Below, piece by piece: positions 1-4,713 of a stretch of DNA of 5,516 nucleotides. The DNA lies in contig JAFYPS010000080.1 in the NCBI GenBank assembly GCA_017547395.1, forward strand, positions 1 to 5,516, in the 5' to 3' direction. A model generated the notes under the pieces. The model saw only the letters and a program-made list of their open reading frames with translations. It did not search any database and was not told where the DNA came from. The position numbers were made by a program, and so were the translations under genes. This DNA is from Clostridia bacterium. GTDB taxonomy: Bacteria > Bacillota_A > Clostridia > Oscillospirales > CAG-272. The first letter of the stretch is position 1; every line of letters begins with the position of its first letter.

Positions 1-10
1 ATGACCACTT

Positions 11-54
11 CGATATCCCTGCGTATGAACTTGTGAATACGCAGTAGGATATCG
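11..54. repeat. Large imperfect inverted repeat (hairpin/cruciform)
   Basis: The left arm 11-26 (CGATATCCCTGCGTAT) pairs with the right arm 37-54 (ATACGCAGTAGGATATCG) around a 10-nt loop at 27-36. This gives 16 base pairs interrupted only by a two-base TA bulge at 45-46. No T-run follows on the plus strand and no U-tract follows on the minus strand, so it does not look like an intrinsic terminator. It is the outermost element of the repeat block, and its right arm competes with the copy at 118-131. Confidence 0.8.
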
Positions 55-61
55 AATCGGA

Positions 62-117
62 TCGGCGCAACTTGTTGAGCCGAATACCACTGCGTGGTTA
101 ATCGACCGAAGGTCGAT
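62..117. repeat. Three consecutive small hairpins
   Basis: Three dyads follow one another with 2-nt gaps. The first (62-83) is TCGGC / GCCGA enclosing CAAC-TT-GTTG, with one G-A mismatch. The second (86-98) is ACCAC-TGC-GTGGT. The third (101-117) is ATCGACC-GAA-GGTCGAT, a perfect 7-bp stem with a 3-nt loop. The regular spacing suggests a folded RNA or a composite palindromic repeat rather than chance. None is followed by a terminator-like T-run. Confidence 0.75.
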
Positions 118-136
118 ATATCCCTGCGTATATTAC

Positions 137-157
137 GTTGCAATTCTTGTTTGCAAC
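137..157. repeat. Perfect 7-bp hairpin at the expected start of the leftward transcript
   Basis: GTTGCAA (137-143) and TTGCAAC (151-157) form a perfect 7-bp stem around a 7-nt loop. On the minus strand it lies about where transcription from the promoter at 164-191 should begin. It could therefore be a 5'-end stabilising hairpin or an operator. It lacks a T-tract, so a terminator is unlikely. Confidence 0.6.
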
Positions 158-163
158 ATTAAT

Positions 164-191
164 ATTTTACCACAAAAAGTTGAAATGTCAA
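164..191 (-). promoter_or_regulatory. Predicted leftward sigma-A promoter with extended -10
   Basis: Reading the minus strand, a perfect -35 TTGACA (191-186) is separated by 16 nt from TAAAAT (169-164). TGG immediately precedes the -10 box, giving an extended TGn motif. Transcription would start near 156-158 and run left through the whole repeat block and out of the window. No gene for it is visible, so either a divergent gene lies beyond the left edge or the transcript is non-coding. The boxes are seen directly; activity is inferred. A 16-nt spacer is slightly short. Confidence 0.5.
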
Positions 192-229
192 TAGTCAAAG
201 AAAATCTTTTTTTGTGCATACCAAAAATA

Positions 230-258
230 TTGACACAGACAAGATTTGTTTGTAAAAT
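230..258 (+). promoter_or_regulatory. Predicted sigma-A promoter of the zinc-ribbon/TPM operon
   Basis: A perfect TTGACA -35 (230-235) is followed by an optimal 17-nt spacer and TAAAAT (253-258), which is one mismatch from consensus. The upstream DNA is A/T-rich, consistent with an UP element. The start is expected near 265-267, leaving a leader of about 95 nt before the ATG at 360. The spacer itself is an imperfect dyad, CAGACAA-GAT-TTGTTTG (236-252), with one mismatched position. That is where a repressor could block RNA polymerase. Promoter confidence is good; operator function is only suggested. Confidence 0.7.
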
Positions 259-303
259 AAATATAAGAGAACAAATCAAGCATATGAAACTGAGGTAATA
301 TAT

Positions 304-357
304 ATGGTATTTGTTAAAGCGACGGCGCACGTAAATGCGCGTAAGGTTAGGGCATAA
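304..357 (+). CDS. Possible 17-residue leader peptide
   Basis: A short ORF encodes MVFVKATAHVNARKVRA and then TAA. Its start is preceded by GAGGT (292-296) with 7-nt spacing, a stronger Shine-Dalgarno than that of the following gene. Its stop ends 2 nt before the next ATG at 360, an arrangement typical of translational coupling by termination and re-initiation. The SD-like AGGG (349-352) for the next gene lies inside its last codons. A hairpin GCGCA / TGCGC (325-329 with 336-340) also lies within it. The peptide is basic and has no run of one amino acid, so classical amino-acid attenuation is not indicated. It could be a real micro-protein, a coupling device or a chance ORF. Conservation is unknown. 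Confidence 0.4.
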   Translation: MVFVKATAHVNARKVRA

Positions 358-359
358 AA

Positions 360-1415
360 ATGTCAGTAGTATCGTATAAATGCCCGAGCTGCGGAGCGGG
401 TATTGCGTTTGACTCCGAAAAGCAGAAATTCGCCTGTGAGTATTGTCTTTCCGAGTTTACAGAGGCTGAAATGTCCTCGCAGACACAACCAGAGGATATC
501 TCCGAGGAGCATCATATAACAGATGCTGAAAATGAGGAATTTTGTGACGGGCTTTTGTCATATTCGTGTTCCAGCTGCGGCGCGGAGGTGTTTGCGGATA
601 AGGATACTGCATCCGACATTTGTCCGTACTGCCACAATCCCGTTATTTGCGAGGGAAGGCTTTCGGGACAGCTCAAGCCGCACAAAATCATTCCGTTTGC
701 TTTTGATAAAGCAGAGGCGGAAAGGCGTTTTCTTGCATTTGCAAAGAAAAAATGGTTTGTTCCCAAAGGATTCTTTGCGCCCGATCAGGTTGATAAAATA
801 CGTGGAATTTACTATCCCTTCTGGCTGACTGATGCGGATATTACCGCAAGCGGAAGCGCAAAGGCGGAGAATGTGCGCACGTGGAAAGTCGGTAAGCATA
901 TGTATACCGAGACTTCGCATTTTAACCTTTTCCGTAAAGGCGACATCCATTTTGAAGACGTAGCAACAGGCGCATATGAAGGGGATGACAAGGATATGCT
1001 TGAGGGAATATTGCCTTTCCCGTCTGATGCTCTTGTGGATTTTTCTATGCCATATCTTTCGGGATTTCTTTCTAAAAAGCGCAACGTTGAAAAAGATGAC
1101 GTTTTTGAAAATGTGAAAAGCCGTATTACCGATTATTCTACTACTATGCTTAAGAATACGATGAACGGATATACCGTTGTTCGCCACGTCGGTACAAACG
1201 TGCATCTGAATAAGCTTCACTGGGACTATACCTTGCTGCCGATATGGATACTCACCTATCATAAGGGCAAAAAGACGTATACCTATGCGCTTAACGGTCA
1301 TACAGGCAAGGTTTACGGAGAGATTCCGATAAGCGGCAAAAAGCTGTGGATTCTTTTTGCAATTGTTACGGTTGCCGTTGCAGCGCTGTTTACTACGATA
1401 GGATTACTGCCATGA
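360..1415 (+). CDS. Double zinc-ribbon membrane-anchored protein, YdjG-like
   Basis: A 351-residue protein with two four-cysteine zinc ribbons at its N-terminus. The first uses C8/C11 and C26/C29, in a CPSCG...CEYC pattern resembling TFIIB-type ribbons. The second uses C70/C73 and C88/C91. An acidic linker (about 35-65) joins them. A globular region of about 200 residues, rich in aromatic residues, follows. One hydrophobic helix (about 329-349) then ends the chain, so the protein is probably tail-anchored with the ribbons in the cytoplasm. Domain order and length fit YdjG of B. subtilis, a membrane component of the PspA-linked YdjGHI complex (family knowledge from memory). Its stop overlaps the next start as ATGA, so the two products are probably made together and may interact. 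The start at 360 has a modest SD (AGGG, 349-352, 7-nt spacing). It should not be read as a transcription factor on ribbon similarity alone. Confidence 0.8.
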   Translation: MSVVSYKCPSCGAGIAFDSEKQKFACEYCLSEFTEAEMSSQTQPEDISEEHHITDAENEEFCDGLLSYSCSSCGAEVFADKDTASDICPYCHNPVICEGRLSGQLKPHKIIPFAFDKAEAERRFLAFAKKKWFVPKGFFAPDQVDKIRGIYYPFWLTDADITASGSAKAENVRTWKVGKHMYTETSHFNLFRKGDIHFEDVATGAYEGDDKDMLEGILPFPSDALVDFSMPYLSGFLSKKRNVEKDDVFENVKSRITDYSTTMLKNTMNGYTVVRHVGTNVHLNKLHWDYTLLPIWILTYHKGKKTYTYALNGHTGKVYGEIPISGKKLWILFAIVTVAVAALFTTIGLLP

Positions 1416-2206
1416 AGAAGATAATTTTTCTTGTTTTGATTGCGTCGCTTCTTTTAGTCAATGTTTCCTCGCTCGAGTTTGACTACGTTTATGACGGCGC
1501 TGATTTGTACACTGATGAGGAAGAGGCTTCTATCGCGCTCTTTGCCGAGGACGTATACAGCAGAAGCGGACTTCTGACTGTTGTAGTTACCGATTACGGC
1601 ATCTACGATATGCTTGACTCGCTGCCGCACTACAGTAGCGGAGCAGAAGATATGCTTCTCTTATCTGTGGATATGCAGGCGCGCGAATTTGAGGTTTATC
1701 AGTATAATGCTACTGTGGGCGAGGACGCGTTCCGCGTTTCCTATAATGAGTCGGAGGCTATTCTTGACAGTATCTTTCAGGACATGGCGGACGGCCGGTA
1801 TGCTGATGCGGCGATTATGTTTGCAAAGCTTGCCGAGGAGTATTTTACAAATTCCGACGTTTTTGACTCGGGCAGCGTGGGCGACGGATATGAGTATACT
1901 GATTATCCCGAAGAAGAGCTGAGCGTTATTGACTATCTTTTTACGGGTATGCTTTTCGGCGCAGTTATTGGAGGAGTAACCGTGCTTATCGTATGGCTAA
2001 CGTACAAGCGAAAGGTACACGGAGAAATATATCCGCTCGGTCAGTTTGCCGATCTTATGCTTACGGAAAACAGAGATACGTTTATTACTAAAAACGTTGT
2101 AGTTACCGTAATTCCCGACCCTCCGTCGAGTAGCGGCGGCAGTGGACGAAGCGGCGGATTTGGCGGCGGCGGTGGCGGTGCCAGAATGGGCGGACGTTCG
2201 TTTTAA
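1412..2206 (+). CDS. TPM-domain membrane protein with Gly-rich tail, YdjH-like
   Basis: A 264-residue protein. Residues 1-20 form a signal peptide (MKK followed by a hydrophobic core). A TPM-type domain spans about 25-147: it opens with YDGADLYTDEEE, contains the TVVVTDYG and MLLLSVD strands, and ends in amphipathic helices. After an acidic stretch, a membrane helix occupies about 173-196. A short basic cytoplasmic segment follows, and the chain ends in a Ser/Gly-rich tail (239-264) with GGSGRSGG and a terminal RSF. This plan matches YdjH-like TPM proteins, with the domain outside the membrane. TPM domains (also called TPM_phosphatase) occur in photosystem II repair and envelope proteins; enzymatic activity cannot be inferred here. 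The in-frame ATG at 1346 is rejected because 1412 gives a clean signal peptide, an SD (AGGA, 1400-1403, 8-nt spacing) and the 4-bp overlap with the upstream gene. Confidence 0.85.
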   Translation: MKKIIFLVLIASLLLVNVSSLEFDYVYDGADLYTDEEEASIALFAEDVYSRSGLLTVVVTDYGIYDMLDSLPHYSSGAEDMLLLSVDMQAREFEVYQYNATVGEDAFRVSYNESEAILDSIFQDMADGRYADAAIMFAKLAEEYFTNSDVFDSGSVGDGYEYTDYPEEELSVIDYLFTGMLFGAVIGGVTVLIVWLTYKRKVHGEIYPLGQFADLMLTENRDTFITKNVVVTVIPDPPSSSGGSGRSGGFGGGGGGARMGGRSF

Positions 2207-2209
2207 AAC

Positions 2210-2235
2210 AAAAAGGAGTCGAAAGACTCCTTTTT
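2210..2235. terminator. Bidirectional intrinsic terminator between convergent genes
   Basis: An 11-bp stem, AAAAAGGAGTC (2210-2220) with GACTCCTTTTT (2225-2235), is closed by a GAAA tetraloop of GNRA type. The flanks are T-rich on the plus strand (to 2240) and T-rich on the minus strand (TTTTTGTTTT). It starts 3 nt after the stop of the TPM gene and lies 3 nt beyond the stop of the opposing YdcF-like gene, so it can end both transcripts. Confidence 0.9.
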
Positions 2236-2238
2236 ATT

Positions 2239-3006
2239 TTAAAAACTCATATTGCCAAGCAAAGTATCCTTGAATATTCCAACCGCCTCGCGTGCCATAT
2301 AGTGTACCCATAGCGCATCTTTGTAAACGGCAGAAATCCCGCAAACGTCGTGTCCGCTTACAGTTTTTGCAATGTTCATAGCGCGGAATACGTGGAAATT
2401 GTTGGTTACAACGCCAAAAGTCGCATCTTCGCGCATAAGTTTGAGGCTGTTACGTATATTCTCGTTGGTATTTGTCGACGTCTCCTCTAAAATCAAACGG
2501 CTTTTGCCGATACCGCGCGCCACGAGAACGTTATACATACACTGAGCCTCGCTTATCGGCTCGTCAGCACCTTTCCCTCCGGAGAGGATGGCGATTGTAT
2601 CGGGATTCTCGCGCAGATATTTTTCAGCGGCATCTATTCGCCAGTAAAGCGGCTTTGAAGGCACGTTTTTGGCTTTCACCTTGGCACCGAGAACAACGAT
2701 ATAGTCAAGCCCGCTTTCTCCTTTCGCAGAAAATTGCGTAAAAATGCAGCCTTCAAGAAAGAAAAAAAGAGCGAGTATAAGCGCGACTGTTGTGCAGATA
2801 ACGCGGAACAACCACCGAGGCAAGGGCAGCCTGCCAAACCGCTTTGTAAGTATAGCGCAAACTATACATACTCCGCCGCCTGCTCCCCAGAGCCACAGCA
2901 GGGAGAAGCCAAAGCCGACAAAAAGAGATTCAATTAAATAATACAACGTAAAAGCTATGCCAAATACGAGCCATAGCGAAAATTTCAGTTTAACTTTTTT
3001 ATTCAT
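2239..3006 (-). CDS. YdcF/DUF218 family membrane protein (ElyC/SanA-like)
   Basis: A 255-residue protein. Three hydrophobic segments (about 9-28, 34-53 and 66-89) precede a DUF218 domain starting near residue 100. The domain shows the family signatures in order: DYIVVLGAKV (101-110), Arg and Asp in WRIDAAEKYL, ILSGGKG (140-146) followed by DEPISEA, the ETSTNTNEN segment, and VVTNNFHVFRA. Characterised relatives (ElyC, SanA) affect envelope integrity and vancomycin sensitivity in E. coli; the biochemical reaction is not settled. Three N-terminal helices are typical of many Firmicute members. The chosen start at 3006 overlaps the end of the upstream gene by 8 bp (ATGAATAA), with a weak SD GGTGGA (3022-3017). 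An in-frame ATG at 3063 would add 19 non-hydrophobic residues inside the neighbour and has no SD. It is probably co-transcribed and coupled with the DUF6873-like gene. Confidence 0.85.
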   Translation of the reverse strand: MNKKVKLKFSLWLVFGIAFTLYYLIESLFVGFGFSLLWLWGAGGGVCIVCAILTKRFGRLPLPRWLFRVICTTVALILALFFFLEGCIFTQFSAKGESGLDYIVVLGAKVKAKNVPSKPLYWRIDAAEKYLRENPDTIAILSGGKGADEPISEAQCMYNVLVARGIGKSRLILEETSTNTNENIRNSLKLMREDATFGVVTNNFHVFRAMNIAKTVSGHDVCGISAVYKDALWVHYMAREAVGIFKDTLLGNMSF

Positions 3007-3667
3007 CTGTATATATTCCACCGCCGCAGTCGAAAAGCGGCTCATCCGAAAGCGAAATTGCATTAAAACCGCATTCGCTTATAAAATTCAGTATCATATC
3101 GCAGTTTCTATGGTTGCAAATATTCCCGAAAAAGTAAACCGTTTTGCCAATTATAAAAGAAGCACCGCCGATAAAACCGAAGTTGTATGGCGGGAGCAAA
3201 ATTCCACCCGCTTCGATGAGTAAAACCTTGCATACACCTTCAAGTGCTTTTGCTATAGAGCGGTCTGCGGTGATAACTCCTTTATTGCCAAGCACAAGAG
3301 TGGAGCATTTTGCATACCCTTGATTTACGTTTATTACCCTCATACCGTTATCCGTAGCGAACTGCAAAACTGCTTTTGAAAAGGAATTTTCGTTGCAAAC
3401 GAGATTGCCTCCGATTTCAAAGCCGTTGAAAATGACGTCATACGGGTATCGGTCGCCAAAAGTTTCTCCCGTGTCGACGGCAGCGAAAAATCTCGCCATA
3501 TCACCCGCGGAAAAGAGTCTGCCTTGTATCGTCACTGCAGACATATCGGGATGAGTGCAAACAGGAGAGGGAAGAGACGCGTTTTGCGGCATAACCTCAA
3601 AGGGGATATTCAGTTTTTTCAAAGTTTCGCGGCATTTGTACGAAACGTCACTTCCGATATAAAGCAT
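2999..3667 (-). CDS. DUF6873-like protein, possible guanidino-modifying-enzyme fold
   Basis: A 222-residue soluble protein without signal peptide or membrane segment. The visible pattern fits the DUF6873 group, which is annotated as having a GME (arginine deiminase/amidinotransferase-like) fold. It has THPDM (38-42), VNQGYAKCST (114-123), ITADRSIA (132-139), VLLIEAGGILL (148-158), GFIGGAS (164-170), YFFGNICNH (178-186) and a C-terminal LFDCGGGIYTDE. H39, D41, C121, D135, H186 and C214 are candidate functional residues. The canonical deiminase ending GGGxxC is not seen: Thr220 occupies the place of the catalytic Cys. The family call rests on recalled motifs, and the function is unknown. The start at 3667 is fixed by a strong SD AAAGGAG (3679-3673, 5-nt spacing). 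Its 3' end overlaps the YdcF-like start by 8 bp. Confidence 0.65.
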   Translation of the reverse strand: MLYIGSDVSYKCRETLKKLNIPFEVMPQNASLPSPVCTHPDMSAVTIQGRLFSAGDMARFFAAVDTGETFGDRYPYDVIFNGFEIGGNLVCNENSFSKAVLQFATDNGMRVINVNQGYAKCSTLVLGNKGVITADRSIAKALEGVCKVLLIEAGGILLPPYNFGFIGGASFIIGKTVYFFGNICNHRNCDMILNFISECGFNAISLSDEPLFDCGGGIYTDE

Positions 3668-3691
3668 CGTATCTCCTTTGGTAAAAAAATA

Positions 3692-3711
3692 AGGCAGACA
3701 TATGTCTGCCT
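3692..3711. terminator. Terminator downstream of rpmB, palindromic
   Basis: A perfect 20-bp palindrome, AGGCAGACAT/ATGTCTGCCT. On the minus strand it is followed by TATTTTTTT (3690-3682), giving a classical intrinsic terminator 22 nt after the rpmB stop. A T-run (3713-3718) flanks the other side, so it may also stop plus-strand transcription. Its U-tract ends only a few bases before the SD of the next minus-strand gene. Confidence 0.85.
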
Positions 3712-3732
3712 CTTTTTTGCAAAAAGTTTTAC

Positions 3733-3921
3733 TTAGATAGCACGCTCAACCTTGCCTGAACGGAGACAACGGGAACATACGTAAACGGTCTTAGGAGTTC
3801 CGTTAACAACTGCCTTAACCTTTCTGATGTTGGGCTTCCAAGTTCTGTTGGTCTTACGGTTCGAGTGAGAAACGTTATGACCGAAAGTAACGCCCTTATT
3901 GCATACGCTGCACTTTGCCAT
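3733..3921 (-). CDS. rpmB: 50S ribosomal protein bL28
   Basis: A 62-residue, highly basic protein typical of bL28 in length and sequence. It starts MAKCSVCNKG, has the GHNVSHSNRKT segment (14-24) and the RTWKPNI segment (26-32), and ends with VYVCSRCLRSGKV. Two CxxC pairs (C4/C7 and C49/C52) mark the zinc-binding C+ form rather than the cysteine-free paralogue made under zinc limitation. The start at 3921 is chosen over an in-frame ATG 18 nt upstream because the SD GGGAGGT (3937-3931) is 9 nt away and the protein then begins as the family does. It is monocistronic by layout, with its own strong promoter (3991-4019) and terminator (3692-3711). Confidence 0.97.
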   Translation of the reverse strand: MAKCSVCNKGVTFGHNVSHSNRKTNRTWKPNIRKVKAVVNGTPKTVYVCSRCLRSGKVERAI

Positions 3922-3990
3922 TTGAATTGCACCTCCCAAATTAGCGGTAATTTATATTATTTATTAATAACAACTTTGCGGACAACCGAT

Positions 3991-4019
3991 ATTATAGCAT
4001 AGCACTTTCAAAAATGCAA
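3991..4019 (-). promoter_or_regulatory. rpmB promoter, extended -10 sigma-A type
   Basis: On the minus strand, TTGCAT (4019-4014) is separated by 17 nt from a perfect TATAAT (3996-3991) with an extended TGC in front (3999-3997). The start is expected near 3984, giving an AT-rich leader of about 60 nt before the rpmB ATG. The -35 box lies only about 20 bp past the stop of the SGNH hydrolase gene. This matches the high expression expected of a ribosomal protein gene. Confidence 0.85.
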
Positions 4020-4038
4020 GAGAAAAATACAATTTTTT

Positions 4039-4713
4039 TTAAAAAAGAATTTCTTTTATCAATTCTTGTAGTCTTTTCCAGATAGAGTCTGCTATAATTT
4101 GCATGCCGAGGTCGTTCGGATGGTTAAATCTGCCGTGCGTATCCTTTCTTGTGCCGATGTTTCCGAGAGATACCCAAGTATCGCCGTATTTATCGCAGAT
4201 TGCCTGCTTTTCTGCCTCAAGACGGGGTCTTACATAAAATCCTTGGCAATGAATGACCTTTGATTTGCTGCTTTTGTCAAGAAAACAACGCATTTCTTCA
4301 TATGCACTTCCGAAAGTGCGCGGTGCTTTCTCCATTGTATCATATTCTTTGGGTGTGTTCGCACCGTAAAACATGATAATAATATCGGCATTAAAATCTG
4401 CCGCTTCGCTATAACGGTCTGCCGGCTTTGCTCCGTTAAGAAGATTAGTTTCATATTCGCCGACCTGCGCTATCGCCCAAGCCACATTTTTGTCATATTC
4501 GCGGATTTTCTCAAGCAATAGATGAACATAGTCATGGTCGATGTCTGATGCCGCCATGCCACAGTCGCTAAGCCAACCCATTGCAGGGCGTGGGGAATGT
4601 TTTGTTATTGAGTTGCCTGCAAACAAAATTCTTATTCCGCTGTTTTCGTGAATGAAAACACTCTGTTTGACTTGATTCGTTGCAGGAACATCGTTCTTTT
4701 GTAAATCGTTCAT
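4039..4713 (-). CDS. SGNH/GDSL-type hydrolase, cytoplasmic
   Basis: A 224-residue protein with the SGNH esterase layout. Block I is ILFAGNSIT (29-37) with Ser35 as probable nucleophile. QVGEY (83-87) supplies a glycine in the block II position. FYGAN (115-119) gives the block III Gly and Asn. The C-terminal FNHPNDLGM (196-204) gives the catalytic His198. The usual Asp three residues before that His is absent (Arg195), leaving D191 or D201 as candidates or a Ser-His dyad. There is no signal peptide, so a cytoplasmic ester or acyl substrate is likely; the substrate is unknown. The start at 4713 is supported by SD GGAG (4724-4721, 7-nt spacing) and by a 4-bp ATGA overlap with mtaB. The in-frame ATG at 4740 would lie deeper inside mtaB and is rejected. 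No GC-rich terminator follows, only AT-rich sequence. Confidence 0.85.
   Translation of the reverse strand: MNDLQKNDVPATNQVKQSVFIHENSGIRILFAGNSITKHSPRPAMGWLSDCGMAASDIDHDYVHLLLEKIREYDKNVAWAIAQVGEYETNLLNGAKPADRYSEAADFNADIIIMFYGANTPKEYDTMEKAPRTFGSAYEEMRCFLDKSSKSKVIHCQGFYVRPRLEAEKQAICDKYGDTWVSLGNIGTRKDTHGRFNHPNDLGMQIIADSIWKRLQELIKEILF

Larger units (their letters stand above)
11..131. repeat. Block of nested inverted repeats with a 14-bp direct repeat
   Basis: A dense block of dyads in a gene-free region. The 14-mer ATATCCCTGCGTAT occurs at 13-26 and again, identically, at 118-131. An inverted copy (ATACGCAG-TA-GGATATCG, 37-54) sits between them, so it can pair with either copy. Pairing with the right copy would enclose three small hairpins (62-83, 86-98, 101-117) in a multibranched structure. 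The heptamer AACTTGT also occurs twice (28-34 and 69-75). The block may continue left of the window. It could be a dispersed intergenic palindromic repeat or MITE-like element, or a structured 5' leader of a leftward transcript (a minus-strand promoter lies at 164-191). No transposase or coding signal is present. The repeats are seen directly; their role is not known. Confidence 0.75.

Noticed and set aside
13..131. CRISPR-like array from the repeated 14-mer
   Set aside because: There are only two direct copies about 105 bp apart, the intervening DNA is itself palindromic, and no spacer regularity or cas gene is seen.
197..213. Plus-strand terminator AAAGA-AAA-TCTTT followed by Ts
   Set aside because: The stem is short and almost purely A/T, so too weak; it more likely belongs to the A/T-rich region upstream of the promoter.
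284..298. Four-codon ORF ATG-AAA-CTG-AGG-TAA in the leader
   Set aside because: It is too short to assess and has no SD; it overlaps the SD of the better-supported 17-codon ORF.
133..330. Minus-strand ORF of 65 codons
   Set aside because: It uses a GTG start without an SD and lies across the rightward promoter; its low-complexity, hydrophobic composition reflects AT-rich intergenic DNA.
261..360. Riboswitch in the leader of the zinc-ribbon/TPM operon
   Set aside because: The leader is about 95 nt with one 5-bp hairpin inside a small ORF; no known aptamer core was recognised.
558..1301. Long minus-strand ORF of 247 codons opposite the zinc-ribbon gene
   Set aside because: It mirrors a well-supported gene with two zinc ribbons and a coupled downstream partner. 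It has no recognisable domain and no SD.
4015..4060. Terminator after the SGNH hydrolase gene
   Set aside because: Only A/T-rich self-complementarity is present, with no GC-containing stem. Read-through toward rpmB cannot be excluded.
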